Source: Sphingomonas sp. Leaf67 (GTDB lineage: Bacteria > Pseudomonadota > Alphaproteobacteria > Sphingomonadales > Sphingomonadaceae). From it: a DNA stretch of 64,000 bases. The position numbers and the translations under genes were made by a program. Of this stretch, positions 25,398-34,040 are shown piece after piece. Location of the stretch: the NCBI RefSeq assembly GCF_001421965.1, contig NZ_LMLP01000001.1, forward strand, positions 924,711 through 988,710, given 5' to 3'. Within the stretch, counting starts at the first letter, position 1. The number at the start of each line of letters is the position of its first letter. The notes beneath the pieces were generated by a model. That model was not told the origin of the DNA. It saw only the letters and a program-made list of their open reading frames with translations, and did no database searches.

Positions 25398-26191
25398 GCC
25401 GGCTCGCGACCAGCGGCCGGATCGGCCTTGCCCTCGTGCTGCTATGGGTGGCGGTGGCGCTGGCCGGCCCGGCGCTCGCCCCGCATGGCGTGGGGGAGAT
25501 CATCGACCTCGACGTGTTCGGCCCGATCAGCCGCATGGCCCCGCTCGGCACCGACTATCTCGGCCGCGATATGCTCAGCCGGGTGCTGTACGGCGCGCGC
25601 TATACGGTGTTCATCGCCTTCGTCGCGACCGCCATCGCCGTCGTGACCGGCGTGCTGCTGGGTCTTGCCGCGGCGGCGGGGGGATGGGTCGACACGCTGC
25701 TGTCGCGGCTGTTCGACATCGTCATCGCCATTCCCAGTCTGATGTTCGCGCTCGTCGTGATCGCGGCGACCGGCGCGTCGATCCCGGTGCTGATCGGGAC
25801 GCTGGCGGTGATCTATACCCCCGGCGCATTCCGCACCGCGCGGTCACTCGCGCTCGGCGTCATGGCGCTCGATTTCGTATCCGCCGCCCGCGCGCGGGGC
25901 GAACGCCTGCCCTATATCGTGGTGCGGGAGGTGCTGCCCAACGTGACCGGGCCGCTCGCCGCCGATTTCGGGCTGCGCTTCGTGTTCGTCGTGCTGCTGC
26001 TCAGCGGGCTGTCGTTTCTGGGGCTGGGCGTACAGCCACCCGATGCCGATCTGGGCGCGCTGGTCCGCGAAAATATCGCCGGCCTCGGCTTCGGTGCGCC
26101 CGCCGTGCTGTTTCCGGCGGTGGCGATCGCCTCCCTCACCATCGGGATGAACCTGTTGATCGACTCCCTTCCCGGACGGCGCCGGCGATGA
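25394..26191 (+). CDS. dppC: Peptide-type ABC importer permease (DppC-like)
   Basis: This 265-residue permease has an early LGTDYLGRDMLSRVLYGAR motif, characteristic of DppC/OppC. Its coupling loop is SAARARGERLPYIVVREVLPN. Five to six helices are predicted. It starts at an ATG overlapping the preceding stop and ends overlapping the ATPase start, so all four transporter genes are translationally coupled. Confidence 0.92.
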   Translation: MSRLATSGRIGLALVLLWVAVALAGPALAPHGVGEIIDLDVFGPISRMAPLGTDYLGRDMLSRVLYGARYTVFIAFVATAIAVVTGVLLGLAAAAGGWVDTLLSRLFDIVIAIPSLMFALVVIAATGASIPVLIGTLAVIYTPGAFRTARSLALGVMALDFVSAARARGERLPYIVVREVLPNVTGPLAADFGLRFVFVVLLLSGLSFLGLGVQPPDADLGALVRENIAGLGFGAPAVLFPAVAIASLTIGMNLLIDSLPGRRRR

Positions 26192-27978
26192 CCGCTCCGC
26201 TGGCGCGTATCGAGCATCTGCGCATCACCGCCGCCGGCGAGGACAGGCACGAGATCGTGATCGTCCCCGACTGCACGCTGTCGGTGGCCCCGGGCGAAGT
26301 GCTGGCGCTGATCGGCGAATCGGGGTCGGGCAAGACGACCATCGCGCTGTCGCTGCTCGGCTATGCCCGGCCCGGTTGCCGCATTGCCGGCGGCGTCATC
26401 GAGGTGGCGGGCCAGCGGCTCGACACGGCGAGTGCCGAGGAACTGCGCGGCGTTCGCGGTCGCACCGTCGCCTATGTCGCGCAGAGCGCCGCCGCCGCGT
26501 TCAATCCGTCGCTGACGATCATGGCGCAGGTCATCGAGCCCGCGCTGATCCACGGCACGCTCGACCGGGCGGCGGCGGAGGAGAAGGCGAAGGCGCTGTT
26601 CCGGCGGCTCGCTTTGCCCGATCCCGACGGCGTCGGCGCGCGCTATCCGCATCAGGTATCGGGCGGGCAGTTGCAGCGGCTGATGGCGGCTATGGCGCTC
26701 ATCACCGATCCCAAGCTGGTGATCTTCGACGAACCGACCACCGCGCTCGACGTGACGACGCAGATCGAGGTGCTGAAGGCGTTCAAGGACGCGGTCCGCG
26801 ATCTGGGCACCACCGCCGTCTATGTCACCCACGACCTGTCGGTGGTGGCGCAGATTGCCGATCGCATCGCCGTGCTGAAGGGCGGCGAAGTCCAGGAACT
26901 CGGCACCACCGAACAGATCCTGTTCGCCCCGGCCCATGACTATAGCCGCGCGCTGGTCGCCGCCGCCGCGCCGCGCAAGCCCGCCGACGTTCCCGTGACG
27001 CAGGACCGGCCGCTGCTCGACCTGTGGGGCGTCGTCGCCGGCTATGGCGGGACCAACCATGACGGCAGCCCGCGCGTAAAGATCCTCGACGGGATCGACG
27101 TGTCGATCCGGCGCGGACAGGTGCTGGGCGTGATCGGCGAATCGGGCTGCGGCAAGAGCACGCTGGCGCGCGTCGTCGCCGGGCTGCACGCGCCGACCGC
27201 CGGCCGCATCCTGCTGGACGGCAAGCCGCTCGCCCCCGTCGTCCGCCGCCGCTCGCGCGACGAACTGCGCCGGGTGCAGATGGTGTTCCAGAGCGCCGAC
27301 ACCGCACTCAACCCGGCGGTCAGCGTCGGTGCGGCGATCGCCCGCCCCCTCGCCTTCTACCACGGCATGGATCGCCGGTCGGCACGGGCGGAGGTCGCGC
27401 GGCTGCTCGACCTCGTCCGCCTGCCCGCCGCGCTTGCCGACCGGTTGCCGGGCGAATTGTCGGGCGGGCAGAAGCAGCGCGTGAACCTCGCCCGCGCGCT
27501 GGCGGCACGCCCCGAGCTGCTGCTGTGCGACGAAGTGACCTCGGCGCTCGACCCGGTCGTCGCCGAAGCGGTGCTCGACCTGCTGATCGAATTGCGCCGC
27601 GAACTCGGCCTCGCCTATATGTTCATCACCCATGATCTGGAGATCGTGCGCGCGATCAGTGACGATGTGCTGGTGCTCTATGCCGGCCGCATCGCCGAAC
27701 GGGTGACGCGCGACGGGGTCGGCCATGGCGCGCATCACCCCTATACCCGGCTGCTGACCGCATCGGTGCCCGAATTGCGCCCCGGCTGGCTGGAGGAAAC
27801 CCCCGCCCGCGACGCGAACACGACCGGCGGCGCGCGGATGCGCGAGGTCGGGTGCAGTTTCGTATCACGCTGCCCGCTGGCGATCGATGCCTGTGCCACG
27901 CAGATGCCGCCGTTGCTGGCGGAGGGCGATCGGCATATCTACTGCCACCGGTCGATCGAGACGCTGGCGGGGCGGTAA
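26188..27978 (+). CDS. Fused double ATPase of a peptide-type ABC importer (DppD-DppF-like)
   Basis: This 596-residue protein carries two complete ABC ATPase domains in one chain. The first (about residues 5-265) has Walker A GESGSGKTT, signature VSGGQLQR and Walker B LVIFDEPT. The second (about 275-590) has GESGCGKST, LSGGQKQR and LLLCDEVT. A C-terminal oligopeptide-type extension ends with a Cys-rich segment (CSFVSRCPLAIDAC). It powers import through the two permeases. A strong hairpin follows the stop codon. Confidence 0.92.
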   Translation: MTAPLARIEHLRITAAGEDRHEIVIVPDCTLSVAPGEVLALIGESGSGKTTIALSLLGYARPGCRIAGGVIEVAGQRLDTASAEELRGVRGRTVAYVAQSAAAAFNPSLTIMAQVIEPALIHGTLDRAAAEEKAKALFRRLALPDPDGVGARYPHQVSGGQLQRLMAAMALITDPKLVIFDEPTTALDVTTQIEVLKAFKDAVRDLGTTAVYVTHDLSVVAQIADRIAVLKGGEVQELGTTEQILFAPAHDYSRALVAAAAPRKPADVPVTQDRPLLDLWGVVAGYGGTNHDGSPRVKILDGIDVSIRRGQVLGVIGESGCGKSTLARVVAGLHAPTAGRILLDGKPLAPVVRRRSRDELRRVQMVFQSADTALNPAVSVGAAIARPLAFYHGMDRRSARAEVARLLDLVRLPAALADRLPGELSGGQKQRVNLARALAARPELLLCDEVTSALDPVVAEAVLDLLIELRRELGLAYMFITHDLEIVRAISDDVLVLYAGRIAERVTRDGVGHGAHHPYTRLLTASVPELRPGWLEETPARDANTTGGARMREVGCSFVSRCPLAIDACATQMPPLLAEGDRHIYCHRSIETLAGR

Positions 27979-27992
27979 GGGGGCGGACTGTC

Positions 27993-28021
27993 CGTCACCC
28001 CGGGTCAGGCCCGGGGTGACG
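27993..28021. terminator. Bidirectional hairpin terminator
   Basis: A perfect 12-bp inverted repeat (cgtcaccccggg / cccggggtgacg, 5-nt loop) lies between the convergent ABC ATPase and cupin genes. Its position suits a shared terminator. The motif also resembles a dispersed GC palindrome. Confidence 0.7.
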
Positions 28022-28039
28022 ATCAAACCACCGGCCCGA

Positions 28040-28744
28040 TCAGGCGACCGCCGGCCGCCAGATCGCATAGACCTTCTTCACGTGTTCGCGGCTTTCCCAC
28101 GAACATTCGGCGCCATGCTCCACCAGAAAGATATCGCCCGTGGCAAAGGTCCCGCTGACCCCCGCCTCGTCGACGAAGGTCACGCTGCCGTCCAGCAAGT
28201 GCATCAGTTCGTGATGGCGATAACGCATGGCGACGCGGTGATAGGGCGTCGAATCCCATGTCCCGCAAATGAAGACGCCGTCACTCGACAGGTAATCGGT
28301 ATGGTTGCGGCAGGACGGCGTCGGCCCGACCAGCAGTTCGGCAAGCGGCGGGTTGGACGGGGTCAGCGCCGCATCCTCGTCGATCGGTACCACCGCGTCG
28401 GCGGCGGGCGTTTCGATCGCGTAGCGCATCGCCAGCGCGCGCGTCGCGGGTGCCGCCTCCCAGTCGAAGGCGACACCCGAGGGGACGACCGCACTGTGCC
28501 CGGCGACCAGCGTCGTGGCGCCGATGCGCAGCGATCCGGCGACGACGATCACGAACTCGTCGCCCGGCAGGCCGGCGACCGACCCCGCGCCGCCGTCGAG
28601 CGCGACCAGATCGACCCCGCACGGCCCGTCCGCCAGCGGCAATGCGGCGCGCGCCGTCGCATAGTCGCCGGTGGCGCGCACCTCCGCCGTATCGGCAAAG
28701 GCGCGCAGATCGATGAAAGAGCGGACCTTGTTCGCCACGCTCAC
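28040..28744 (-). CDS. Bicupin-like protein of unknown substrate
   Basis: This 234-residue cytosolic protein has two cupin-like halves. The first (about 45-115) contains LPGDEFVIVVAGSLRIG. The second (about 165-232) contains RYRHHELMHLLDGSVTF, whose histidines could bind a metal. Similar small cupins occur in amino-acid and ectoine-type catabolic clusters as isomerases, hydrolases or sensors, but none can be assigned. The GTG start at 28744 overlaps the stop of the HAD gene, so the two form one unit. Confidence 0.75.
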   Translation of the reverse strand: MSVANKVRSFIDLRAFADTAEVRATGDYATARAALPLADGPCGVDLVALDGGAGSVAGLPGDEFVIVVAGSLRIGATTLVAGHSAVVPSGVAFDWEAAPATRALAMRYAIETPAADAVVPIDEDAALTPSNPPLAELLVGPTPSCRNHTDYLSSDGVFICGTWDSTPYHRVAMRYRHHELMHLLDGSVTFVDEAGVSGTFATGDIFLVEHGAECSWESREHVKKVYAIWRPAVA

Positions 28745-29403
28745 AGCCCGACCAGTCCCGGCAGACCGGCGATGCTCGGGATCTCCTTGACCTGATAATA
28801 GGCGTTCAGCGGTTCGTGACCGCGATTGACGAACGCCTTGTCCTTGATGCCCAGATCATGAGCGGTCATCAGATCGTACCGGAAGCTCGACGAAACATGC
28901 AGGATGTCCTCCGGTCCGCAGCCCAGCTGGTCGAACATATATTCGAACGCCTGCATCCGCGGCTTGTACGCCTGCGCCTCTTCGGCGGTGTAGACGGCGT
29001 GGAACGGTGCCTCCAGCTTTTCGACATTGGGCGGGATCAGGTCGACCATCGAGTTCGACAGGATGACCAGCGGATATTCGGCGGCGACGCGCTTGAGCGG
29101 TTCGACGACGTCCGGGTGCGGCCCCCAGGTCGGCACGGCGGCATAGACCTTGGCCGCGTCGCTGTCGCGATAGTCGATGTTCCACCGCTTGCAGGTCCGG
29201 CGCAACGCACCCTCGACGACATCGCGATACGGCTTCCATGCGCCGAGCACTTCGTCGAGGCGATAGGCGGAGAAATCGTCGGTAAAGCGCTGCAGATCGG
29301 CTTCGGCGACCCGATCGGCGTACAGACGGCGGGCGACCGGCGCCATCTCGAAATAGATCAGCGTGCCATAGCAATCGAACGTGATGTATTTAGGACGAAG
29401 CAC
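28741..29403 (-). CDS. HAD-superfamily hydrolase, haloacid dehalogenase type II-like
   Basis: This 220-residue protein begins VLRPKYITFDCYGTLI, with the nucleophile Asp at residue 10 (motif I). Motif II is in VILSNSM, the Lys in YKPRMQAFEYMF, and the late motif in HVSSSFRYDLMTAHDLG. The length and layout are those of L-2-haloacid dehalogenases. Many such proteins in catabolic clusters hydrolyse other C-X or phosphate bonds. The GTG start at 29403 is supported by AGGGGG five bases upstream, which rules out the long N-terminal extension of the open frame. Confidence 0.82.
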   Translation of the reverse strand: MLRPKYITFDCYGTLIYFEMAPVARRLYADRVAEADLQRFTDDFSAYRLDEVLGAWKPYRDVVEGALRRTCKRWNIDYRDSDAAKVYAAVPTWGPHPDVVEPLKRVAAEYPLVILSNSMVDLIPPNVEKLEAPFHAVYTAEEAQAYKPRMQAFEYMFDQLGCGPEDILHVSSSFRYDLMTAHDLGIKDKAFVNRGHEPLNAYYQVKEIPSIAGLPGLVGL

Positions 29404-29520
29404 GGTAGCCCCCTTTGCGAAGTTATTGCGGAATGGTGGTGATATTGGCGGCAGGAGTGCGGCAGAAACACTTGTTTTGCCCGGCCGGATGCCGCGAAGC
29501 GAACGACGTTGCGGATCGTC

Positions 29521-29535
29521 CGGCATAATATGCCG
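29521..29535. promoter_or_regulatory. Lrp-type operator candidate (HAD / ALDH divergent region)
   Basis: CGGCATAATATGCCG is a 15-bp dyad with perfect CGGCAT/ATGCCG arms. It has the same outline as the sites at 17669 and 21582, and lies 118 bp upstream of the HAD start and 247 bp upstream of the ALDH start. Confidence 0.5.
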
Positions 29536-29660
29536 AGCCTCCATCCATCCCGGACACAGGTGATTGTCGCCTCCACGGCGATGGCGCGGACGCCATTGCG
29601 GCAGGAAATCGCGCGGCGCGAGCGGATATGGCCGGCAACGCCGCCCGCCCGCGGCGGGAA

Positions 29661-29675
29661 TGCCGTTTTGCGGCA
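29661..29675. promoter_or_regulatory. Inverted version of the same dyad
   Basis: TGCCGTTTTGCGGCA has the same half-sites in the opposite order with a five-base AT-rich centre, 140 bp from the first dyad in this region. Confidence 0.35.
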
Positions 29676-29781
29676 TGTTTTCGAAAGCGTCTGCCGTTCG
29701 CTTGCCCCTAGACTTGCGATCGTAGGACGACATCTGGTCGTGCCGCCCGTATCGGGCGACGGACATACGGACGGGACGGGC

Positions 29782-31209
29782 ATGACGGGCGACAGGTCGG
29801 GACAATTCTATATCGATGGCGGCTGGTGCGATCCGGTCGGCGACGCCCCGCGCATCGCCGTCATCGACCCCGCGACCGAAACGCAGATCGGCACGATCGC
29901 CGCCGGGTCAGCCGCCGATGTCGACCGCGCGGTGGCAGCGGCCCTGCGGGTATTCGCCTCCTTTTCGGTGTCCCCGGTCGCCGACCGGATCGCGCTGCTC
30001 GAACGGATCGCGGCGCTGATGGAACAACGCGCCGAAGCCTTTGCACAGGCGATCGCGCTGGAAATGGGTGCGGCGATCGGCTTTGCCCGCGCGTCGCAGG
30101 TTCCCTTCGCCATCGCCCATGTCCGCGCGCAGATCGACGTGCTGCGCGGCTATCGGTTCGAACGGCCCGATGCAGGGTTCACGCTGGTCAAGGAAGCGAT
30201 CGGCGTGTGTGCGCTCATCACGCCGTGGAACTGGCCATTGTATCAGATCACGGCAAAAGTTGCCCCGGCCATCGCCGCCGGATGCCCGGTGGTGCTGAAG
30301 CCCAGCGAGATGTCGCCGTACAGCGCGTTGCTGTTCGCCGAGGTCGTGCACGACGCCGGATTGCCGGCGGGCGTGTTCAATCTGGTGAACGGCACCGGCG
30401 AAGCGGTCGGCGCAGCATTGTCCGCGCATCCCGATGTCGCGATGATTTCGATCACCGGATCGACCCGCGCCGGCGTACTGGTCGCGCAGGCGGCGGCGGT
30501 CAGCGTCAAGCGCGTCGTGCAGGAACTGGGCGGCAAATCGCCGAACCTGTTCCTCGACGATGCCGATTTCGGTGCCGCCGTACCGCGCGCCGTGATGGCC
30601 GGCATGCGCAATGTCGGCCAGTCGTGCAGCGCACCGACCCGGTTGCTGGTCCCCGCCGCCCGGCTGGACGAGGTCGAGGCACTGGCGACACAGGCCGCCA
30701 GCGAATGGCGCGTCGGAGCGCCCACCGACGAGGCGACGACGATGGGCCCGATCGCCAACGCCGCGCAGTACGCCCGCGTGCAGGCGATGATCGAAGCGGG
30801 CCTGACCGAGGGGGCCAGGCTGATCTGCGGCGGCCCCGGCCGCCCCGCCGACCTCAATCGTGGCTATTATGTCCGTCCGACAATCTTCTCGGGGGTGACC
30901 CGCGACATGCGGATCGCGCGTGAGGAGATTTTCGGGCCGGTGCTGTGCATCATGCCCTATGCCGACGATGCGGACGCCGTCACGCTGGCCAACGACACCG
31001 TCTACGGTCTTGGCGCGCACGTCCAGTCGGGCGATGCGGCACGCGCGCAGGCGGTTGCCCGGCGCATCCGGTCGGGACAGGTCCATATCAACTATCCGGC
31101 ATGGACCGCGCACGCGCCGTTCGGCGGCTACAAGCAATCGGGCAATGGCCGCGAATATGGCGTCCATGGCTTTGAGGAATATCTGGAAACCAAGGCGATC
31201 CTGGCATGA
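29782..31209 (+). CDS. Aldehyde dehydrogenase family protein
   Basis: This is a 475-residue NAD(P)-dependent aldehyde dehydrogenase. It has the oxyanion segment LITPWNWPLYQI, the coenzyme motif ITGSTRAGVL, the base Glu in QELGGKSPNLFLDDADF and the catalytic Cys in MRNVGQSCSAPTRL. Close paralogues take aliphatic, betaine or gamma-aminobutyraldehyde substrates. It is the second ALDH of the island and only moderately similar to the one at 18939. The ATG at 29782 is used; the longer frame upstream is the regulatory region. Its stop overlaps the next start. Confidence 0.85.
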   Translation: MTGDRSGQFYIDGGWCDPVGDAPRIAVIDPATETQIGTIAAGSAADVDRAVAAALRVFASFSVSPVADRIALLERIAALMEQRAEAFAQAIALEMGAAIGFARASQVPFAIAHVRAQIDVLRGYRFERPDAGFTLVKEAIGVCALITPWNWPLYQITAKVAPAIAAGCPVVLKPSEMSPYSALLFAEVVHDAGLPAGVFNLVNGTGEAVGAALSAHPDVAMISITGSTRAGVLVAQAAAVSVKRVVQELGGKSPNLFLDDADFGAAVPRAVMAGMRNVGQSCSAPTRLLVPAARLDEVEALATQAASEWRVGAPTDEATTMGPIANAAQYARVQAMIEAGLTEGARLICGGPGRPADLNRGYYVRPTIFSGVTRDMRIAREEIFGPVLCIMPYADDADAVTLANDTVYGLGAHVQSGDAARAQAVARRIRSGQVHINYPAWTAHAPFGGYKQSGNGREYGVHGFEEYLETKAILA

Positions 31210-32381
31210 CGACAGCAACCCTGACCCACAAGACGCAGACCGACGGCGCGACGCTGTCGACCGTCGAGACGCCGTGCCTGATCCTCGACATCGATCGGAT
31301 GGACCGCAACATCGCCCGGCTGCGCGCGCATCTGTCGCCGATGGGGGTCACGCTGCGTCCGCATCTGAAGACCGGCAAGTCGATCGAGGTCGCGCAACGG
31401 CTGATGGAAAGCCCGGCGGGACCAGCGACGGTATCGACGCTGAAGGAAGCCGAACAATTTGCCGACGCCGGCGTCCGCGACCTGATCTATGCCGTCGGCA
31501 TCGCCCCCGACAAGCTGCCGCGCGTCCTCGCGCTGCGCGAACGCGGCGTCGATATCGCGGTGGTGCTCGACACGGTCGAACAGGCGGAGGCGGTCGCAGC
31601 CGCATCGGTGGCGGCGGGCACCGCCATTCCCGCGCTGATCGAAATCGACTGCGACGGCCACCGCTCGGGCGTGTTGCCCGGCGACAGCGCCGCGCTGATC
31701 GCGATCGGTCGCGCGCTGGTGGCCGGCGGCGAACTGCGCGGGGTCATGACCCATGCCGGCGGCAGCTATGCCGCGCGAAGCCCCGACGAACTACGTCGCT
31801 ATGCCGAGGCCGAGCGCAAGAGCGTGGTCGATGCGGCGGCGACGCTGCGGGATGCCGGTCTGCCCTGTCCGGTGGTCAGCGTCGGATCGACCCCGACCGC
31901 GCATTTCGCCACCGACCTGACGGGCGTCACCGAGGTGCGGGCCGGCGTGTTCGTGTTCTTCGACCTGGTGATGCACGGCATCGGCGTCTGCGCGATCGAC
32001 GATATCGCCCTGTCCGTGCTCGGCACCGTCATCGGGTTTCAGAAGGAAAAGGGCTGGATCCTGATCGACGCCGGATGGATGGCGATGTCGCGCGATCGCG
32101 GTACCGCCAGACAGCCGGTCGATCAGGGCTATGGCGTGGTCTGCACGCCCGACGGCACCGCCTATCCCGACCTGATCCTCGCCGATGCCAATCAGGAACA
32201 CGGCATCATTACCGTTCGCCCCGGATCGGACGGCCAACTGCCCCCGCTGCGCATCGGCGACCGGGTGCGCGTGCTGCCCAACCATGCCTGTTCGACCGGT
32301 GCGCAGCATCCCGCCTATCATGTCGTCCATGGCGACGATCCGGCGGTCGTCGCGACATGGTCGCGTTTCGGGGGGTGGTGA
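31206..32381 (+). CDS. DSD1-like PLP enzyme (D-threonine aldolase / D-serine dehydratase family)
   Basis: This 391-residue fold-type III (alanine-racemase-like) PLP enzyme carries the Schiff-base Lys in LRPHLKTGKS (K55). The late PNHAC motif (H360, C362) supplies the zinc/metal ligands that distinguish D-serine dehydratase and D-threonine aldolase from racemases. It should act on a D-3-hydroxy amino acid by dehydration or retro-aldol cleavage. The RidA gene next door would clear the 2-aminoacrylate-type intermediate that dehydration releases. Confidence 0.85.
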   Translation: MTTATLTHKTQTDGATLSTVETPCLILDIDRMDRNIARLRAHLSPMGVTLRPHLKTGKSIEVAQRLMESPAGPATVSTLKEAEQFADAGVRDLIYAVGIAPDKLPRVLALRERGVDIAVVLDTVEQAEAVAAASVAAGTAIPALIEIDCDGHRSGVLPGDSAALIAIGRALVAGGELRGVMTHAGGSYAARSPDELRRYAEAERKSVVDAAATLRDAGLPCPVVSVGSTPTAHFATDLTGVTEVRAGVFVFFDLVMHGIGVCAIDDIALSVLGTVIGFQKEKGWILIDAGWMAMSRDRGTARQPVDQGYGVVCTPDGTAYPDLILADANQEHGIITVRPGSDGQLPPLRIGDRVRVLPNHACSTGAQHPAYHVVHGDDPAVVATWSRFGGW

Positions 32382-32382
32382 G

Positions 32383-32778
32383 ATGCGCGACATGATCCAG
32401 CCGGTGCTGACTGGCGACGCCCCTGCCCCCGCCGGCCATTATGCGCAGGCGGTCCGCGCGGGCGACCACCTCTATATCTCGGGCCAGCTTCCGATCCGTG
32501 CCGATGGCGCGAAGCTGGACGACATGGCGTTCGAGGCGCAGGCGGCGCAGGCGATCGACAATATGTTGGCGATCCTGCACGCCGTCGGCGGAACCGCCGA
32601 TCATCTGGCACGGGTCACCGCCTATATCGTCGGCGTCGACAACTGGCCGCGCTTCAACGCGGTCTATGCCGCAAGGCTCGGCAACGCCCGCCCGGCGCGC
32701 ACCGTCGTGCCGGTACCCGAACTGCATTACGGGTATCTGGTCGAAATCGACGCGGTCGCGCTGTTCCCGCGCGACTGA
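32383..32778 (+). CDS. RidA/YjgF-family enamine/imine deaminase
   Basis: This 131-residue protein has the RidA signature: DHLYISGQLPIRADG near residues 27-41, and a late Arg in GNARPARTVVPVPEL (the carboxylate-binding Arg). Members hydrolyse reactive enamines/imines to keto acids and ammonia, and form trimers. Its position after the DSD1-like PLP enzyme and before an amino-acid oxidase fits removal of imine intermediates. The start has GGGGGTGG just upstream. Confidence 0.88.
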   Translation: MRDMIQPVLTGDAPAPAGHYAQAVRAGDHLYISGQLPIRADGAKLDDMAFEAQAAQAIDNMLAILHAVGGTADHLARVTAYIVGVDNWPRFNAVYAARLGNARPARTVVPVPELHYGYLVEIDAVALFPRD

Positions 32779-32804
32779 TTTCTCTTCTATCGGTGGAGCA
32801 TTCC

Positions 32805-34007
32805 ATGGCGAGCATCCCGACCGACGCCCCCTACCCCGCGCGAACCGCCCCGCCCCCGGCAACGGCGAAGCCTGCGGCGGCGGCGCGGCTGGTCAGTATC
32901 GATGCGCTGCGCGGATTCGTGATGGTGCTGATGCTGCTCGACCATGTGCGCGAAGGTTTTTTCCTGTGGGTGCCGATCGGCGATCCGGTCGACGCGCTGA
33001 CCGTCTCGCCTGCCAGCTTCTTCAGCCGCCTGACCAGCCAGATCTGCGCGCCGGTCTTCGTCGCGCTCACCGGGCTGGGCGCCTATCTCTATGCGCAGAA
33101 GCACAGCAAGTCGGACACGACCGCCTTCCTGCTAAAGCGCGGCATCTTTCTCGTCCTGCTCGAACTGACCGTCGTCAATTTTCAGTGGCGCGCGGAATTT
33201 CCGCCGACGATCGTCTATCTGCAGGTCATCTGGGCGATCGGCCTCAGCATGATCGTGCTGGCCGGGCTGATCCGCCTGCCGCATATCGTCATCGCCGCGA
33301 TCGGCGTGGCGATCGTCGCCGGGCATAACCTGCTCGATCCGATCGTGCTGCCGCCAGAACATCCCTTCTACGCCATCTGGTCGCTGCTGCACGAACGCGG
33401 CACGATCACCATCGGCGGGCTGCCGATCCGGTTCAGCTATCCGGTGCTGCCGTGGATCGGCGTCATCTGCCTCGGCTGGACCGCCGGGCCATGGTTCGCG
33501 CGCGGCGACGTCGCGGCACGGGGGCGGACGCTGGTGCGTGCCGGCCTGGCAATGCTGGCGGCATTCGTCGTGCTGCGCTTCGCCAATGTCTATGGCGATA
33601 CGCCGTGGTTCGTGGTGCCGGGTTCGTCGCTGCGCACCGTGATGAGCTTCCTCGCGCTGACCAAATATCCGCCGTCGTTGCTGTACGTGCTGGCGACGCT
33701 CGGCTTCGGCCTGTTGCTGCTCGCGCTGTTCGACCGGATCGCCGATGCGCGGGTGACCGGGTGGCTGGCGGTGCTGGGGGGGGCGCCGATGTTCTTCTAT
33801 CTGTTCCACCTGTATATCCTGCGCACCGTGTACCTGATCGCGCTGGCGATCTGGGGCACGAACCATGGCGAGGTGTTCGGCCTGCCCTCGATCGGCTGGA
33901 TCTGGCTGATGTGGCTGTTGCTGATCGTGCCGCTCTATTTCCCGACGCGCTGGTTTTCGAACCTGAAGAAGCGCCGCAAGGACATTCGCTGGCTCAAATA
34001 TCTCTGA
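32805..34007 (+). CDS. DUF1624 / heparan-alpha-glucosaminide acetyltransferase-like membrane protein
   Basis: This 400-residue inner-membrane protein has about ten helices. After a Pro/Ala-rich start, the motif RLVSIDALRGFVMVLMLLDH (about residues 30-49) is the hallmark of the DUF1624/acyltransferase_3-related family. The family moves acetyl groups across membranes in some cases, but no bacterial substrate is settled. It could equally be a transporter-like accessory for the catabolic genes. The ATG at 32805 has TGGAG six bases upstream. Confidence 0.8.
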   Translation: MASIPTDAPYPARTAPPPATAKPAAAARLVSIDALRGFVMVLMLLDHVREGFFLWVPIGDPVDALTVSPASFFSRLTSQICAPVFVALTGLGAYLYAQKHSKSDTTAFLLKRGIFLVLLELTVVNFQWRAEFPPTIVYLQVIWAIGLSMIVLAGLIRLPHIVIAAIGVAIVAGHNLLDPIVLPPEHPFYAIWSLLHERGTITIGGLPIRFSYPVLPWIGVICLGWTAGPWFARGDVAARGRTLVRAGLAMLAAFVVLRFANVYGDTPWFVVPGSSLRTVMSFLALTKYPPSLLYVLATLGFGLLLLALFDRIADARVTGWLAVLGGAPMFFYLFHLYILRTVYLIALAIWGTNHGEVFGLPSIGWIWLMWLLLIVPLYFPTRWFSNLKKRRKDIRWLKYL

Positions 34008-34040
34008 GCGTCCTGTCCTGATCTGTTGGAGCCTTTCCAC

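Larger units (their letters stand above)
29404..29781. other. Divergent regulatory region with two Lrp-type dyads
   Basis: This 378-bp region lies between the HAD/cupin unit (minus) and the ALDH-DSD1-RidA unit (plus). No gene was seen. It contains two copies of a CGGCA/TGCCG dyad (29521-29535 and 29661-29675), so both units may be controlled from here. Confidence 0.55.
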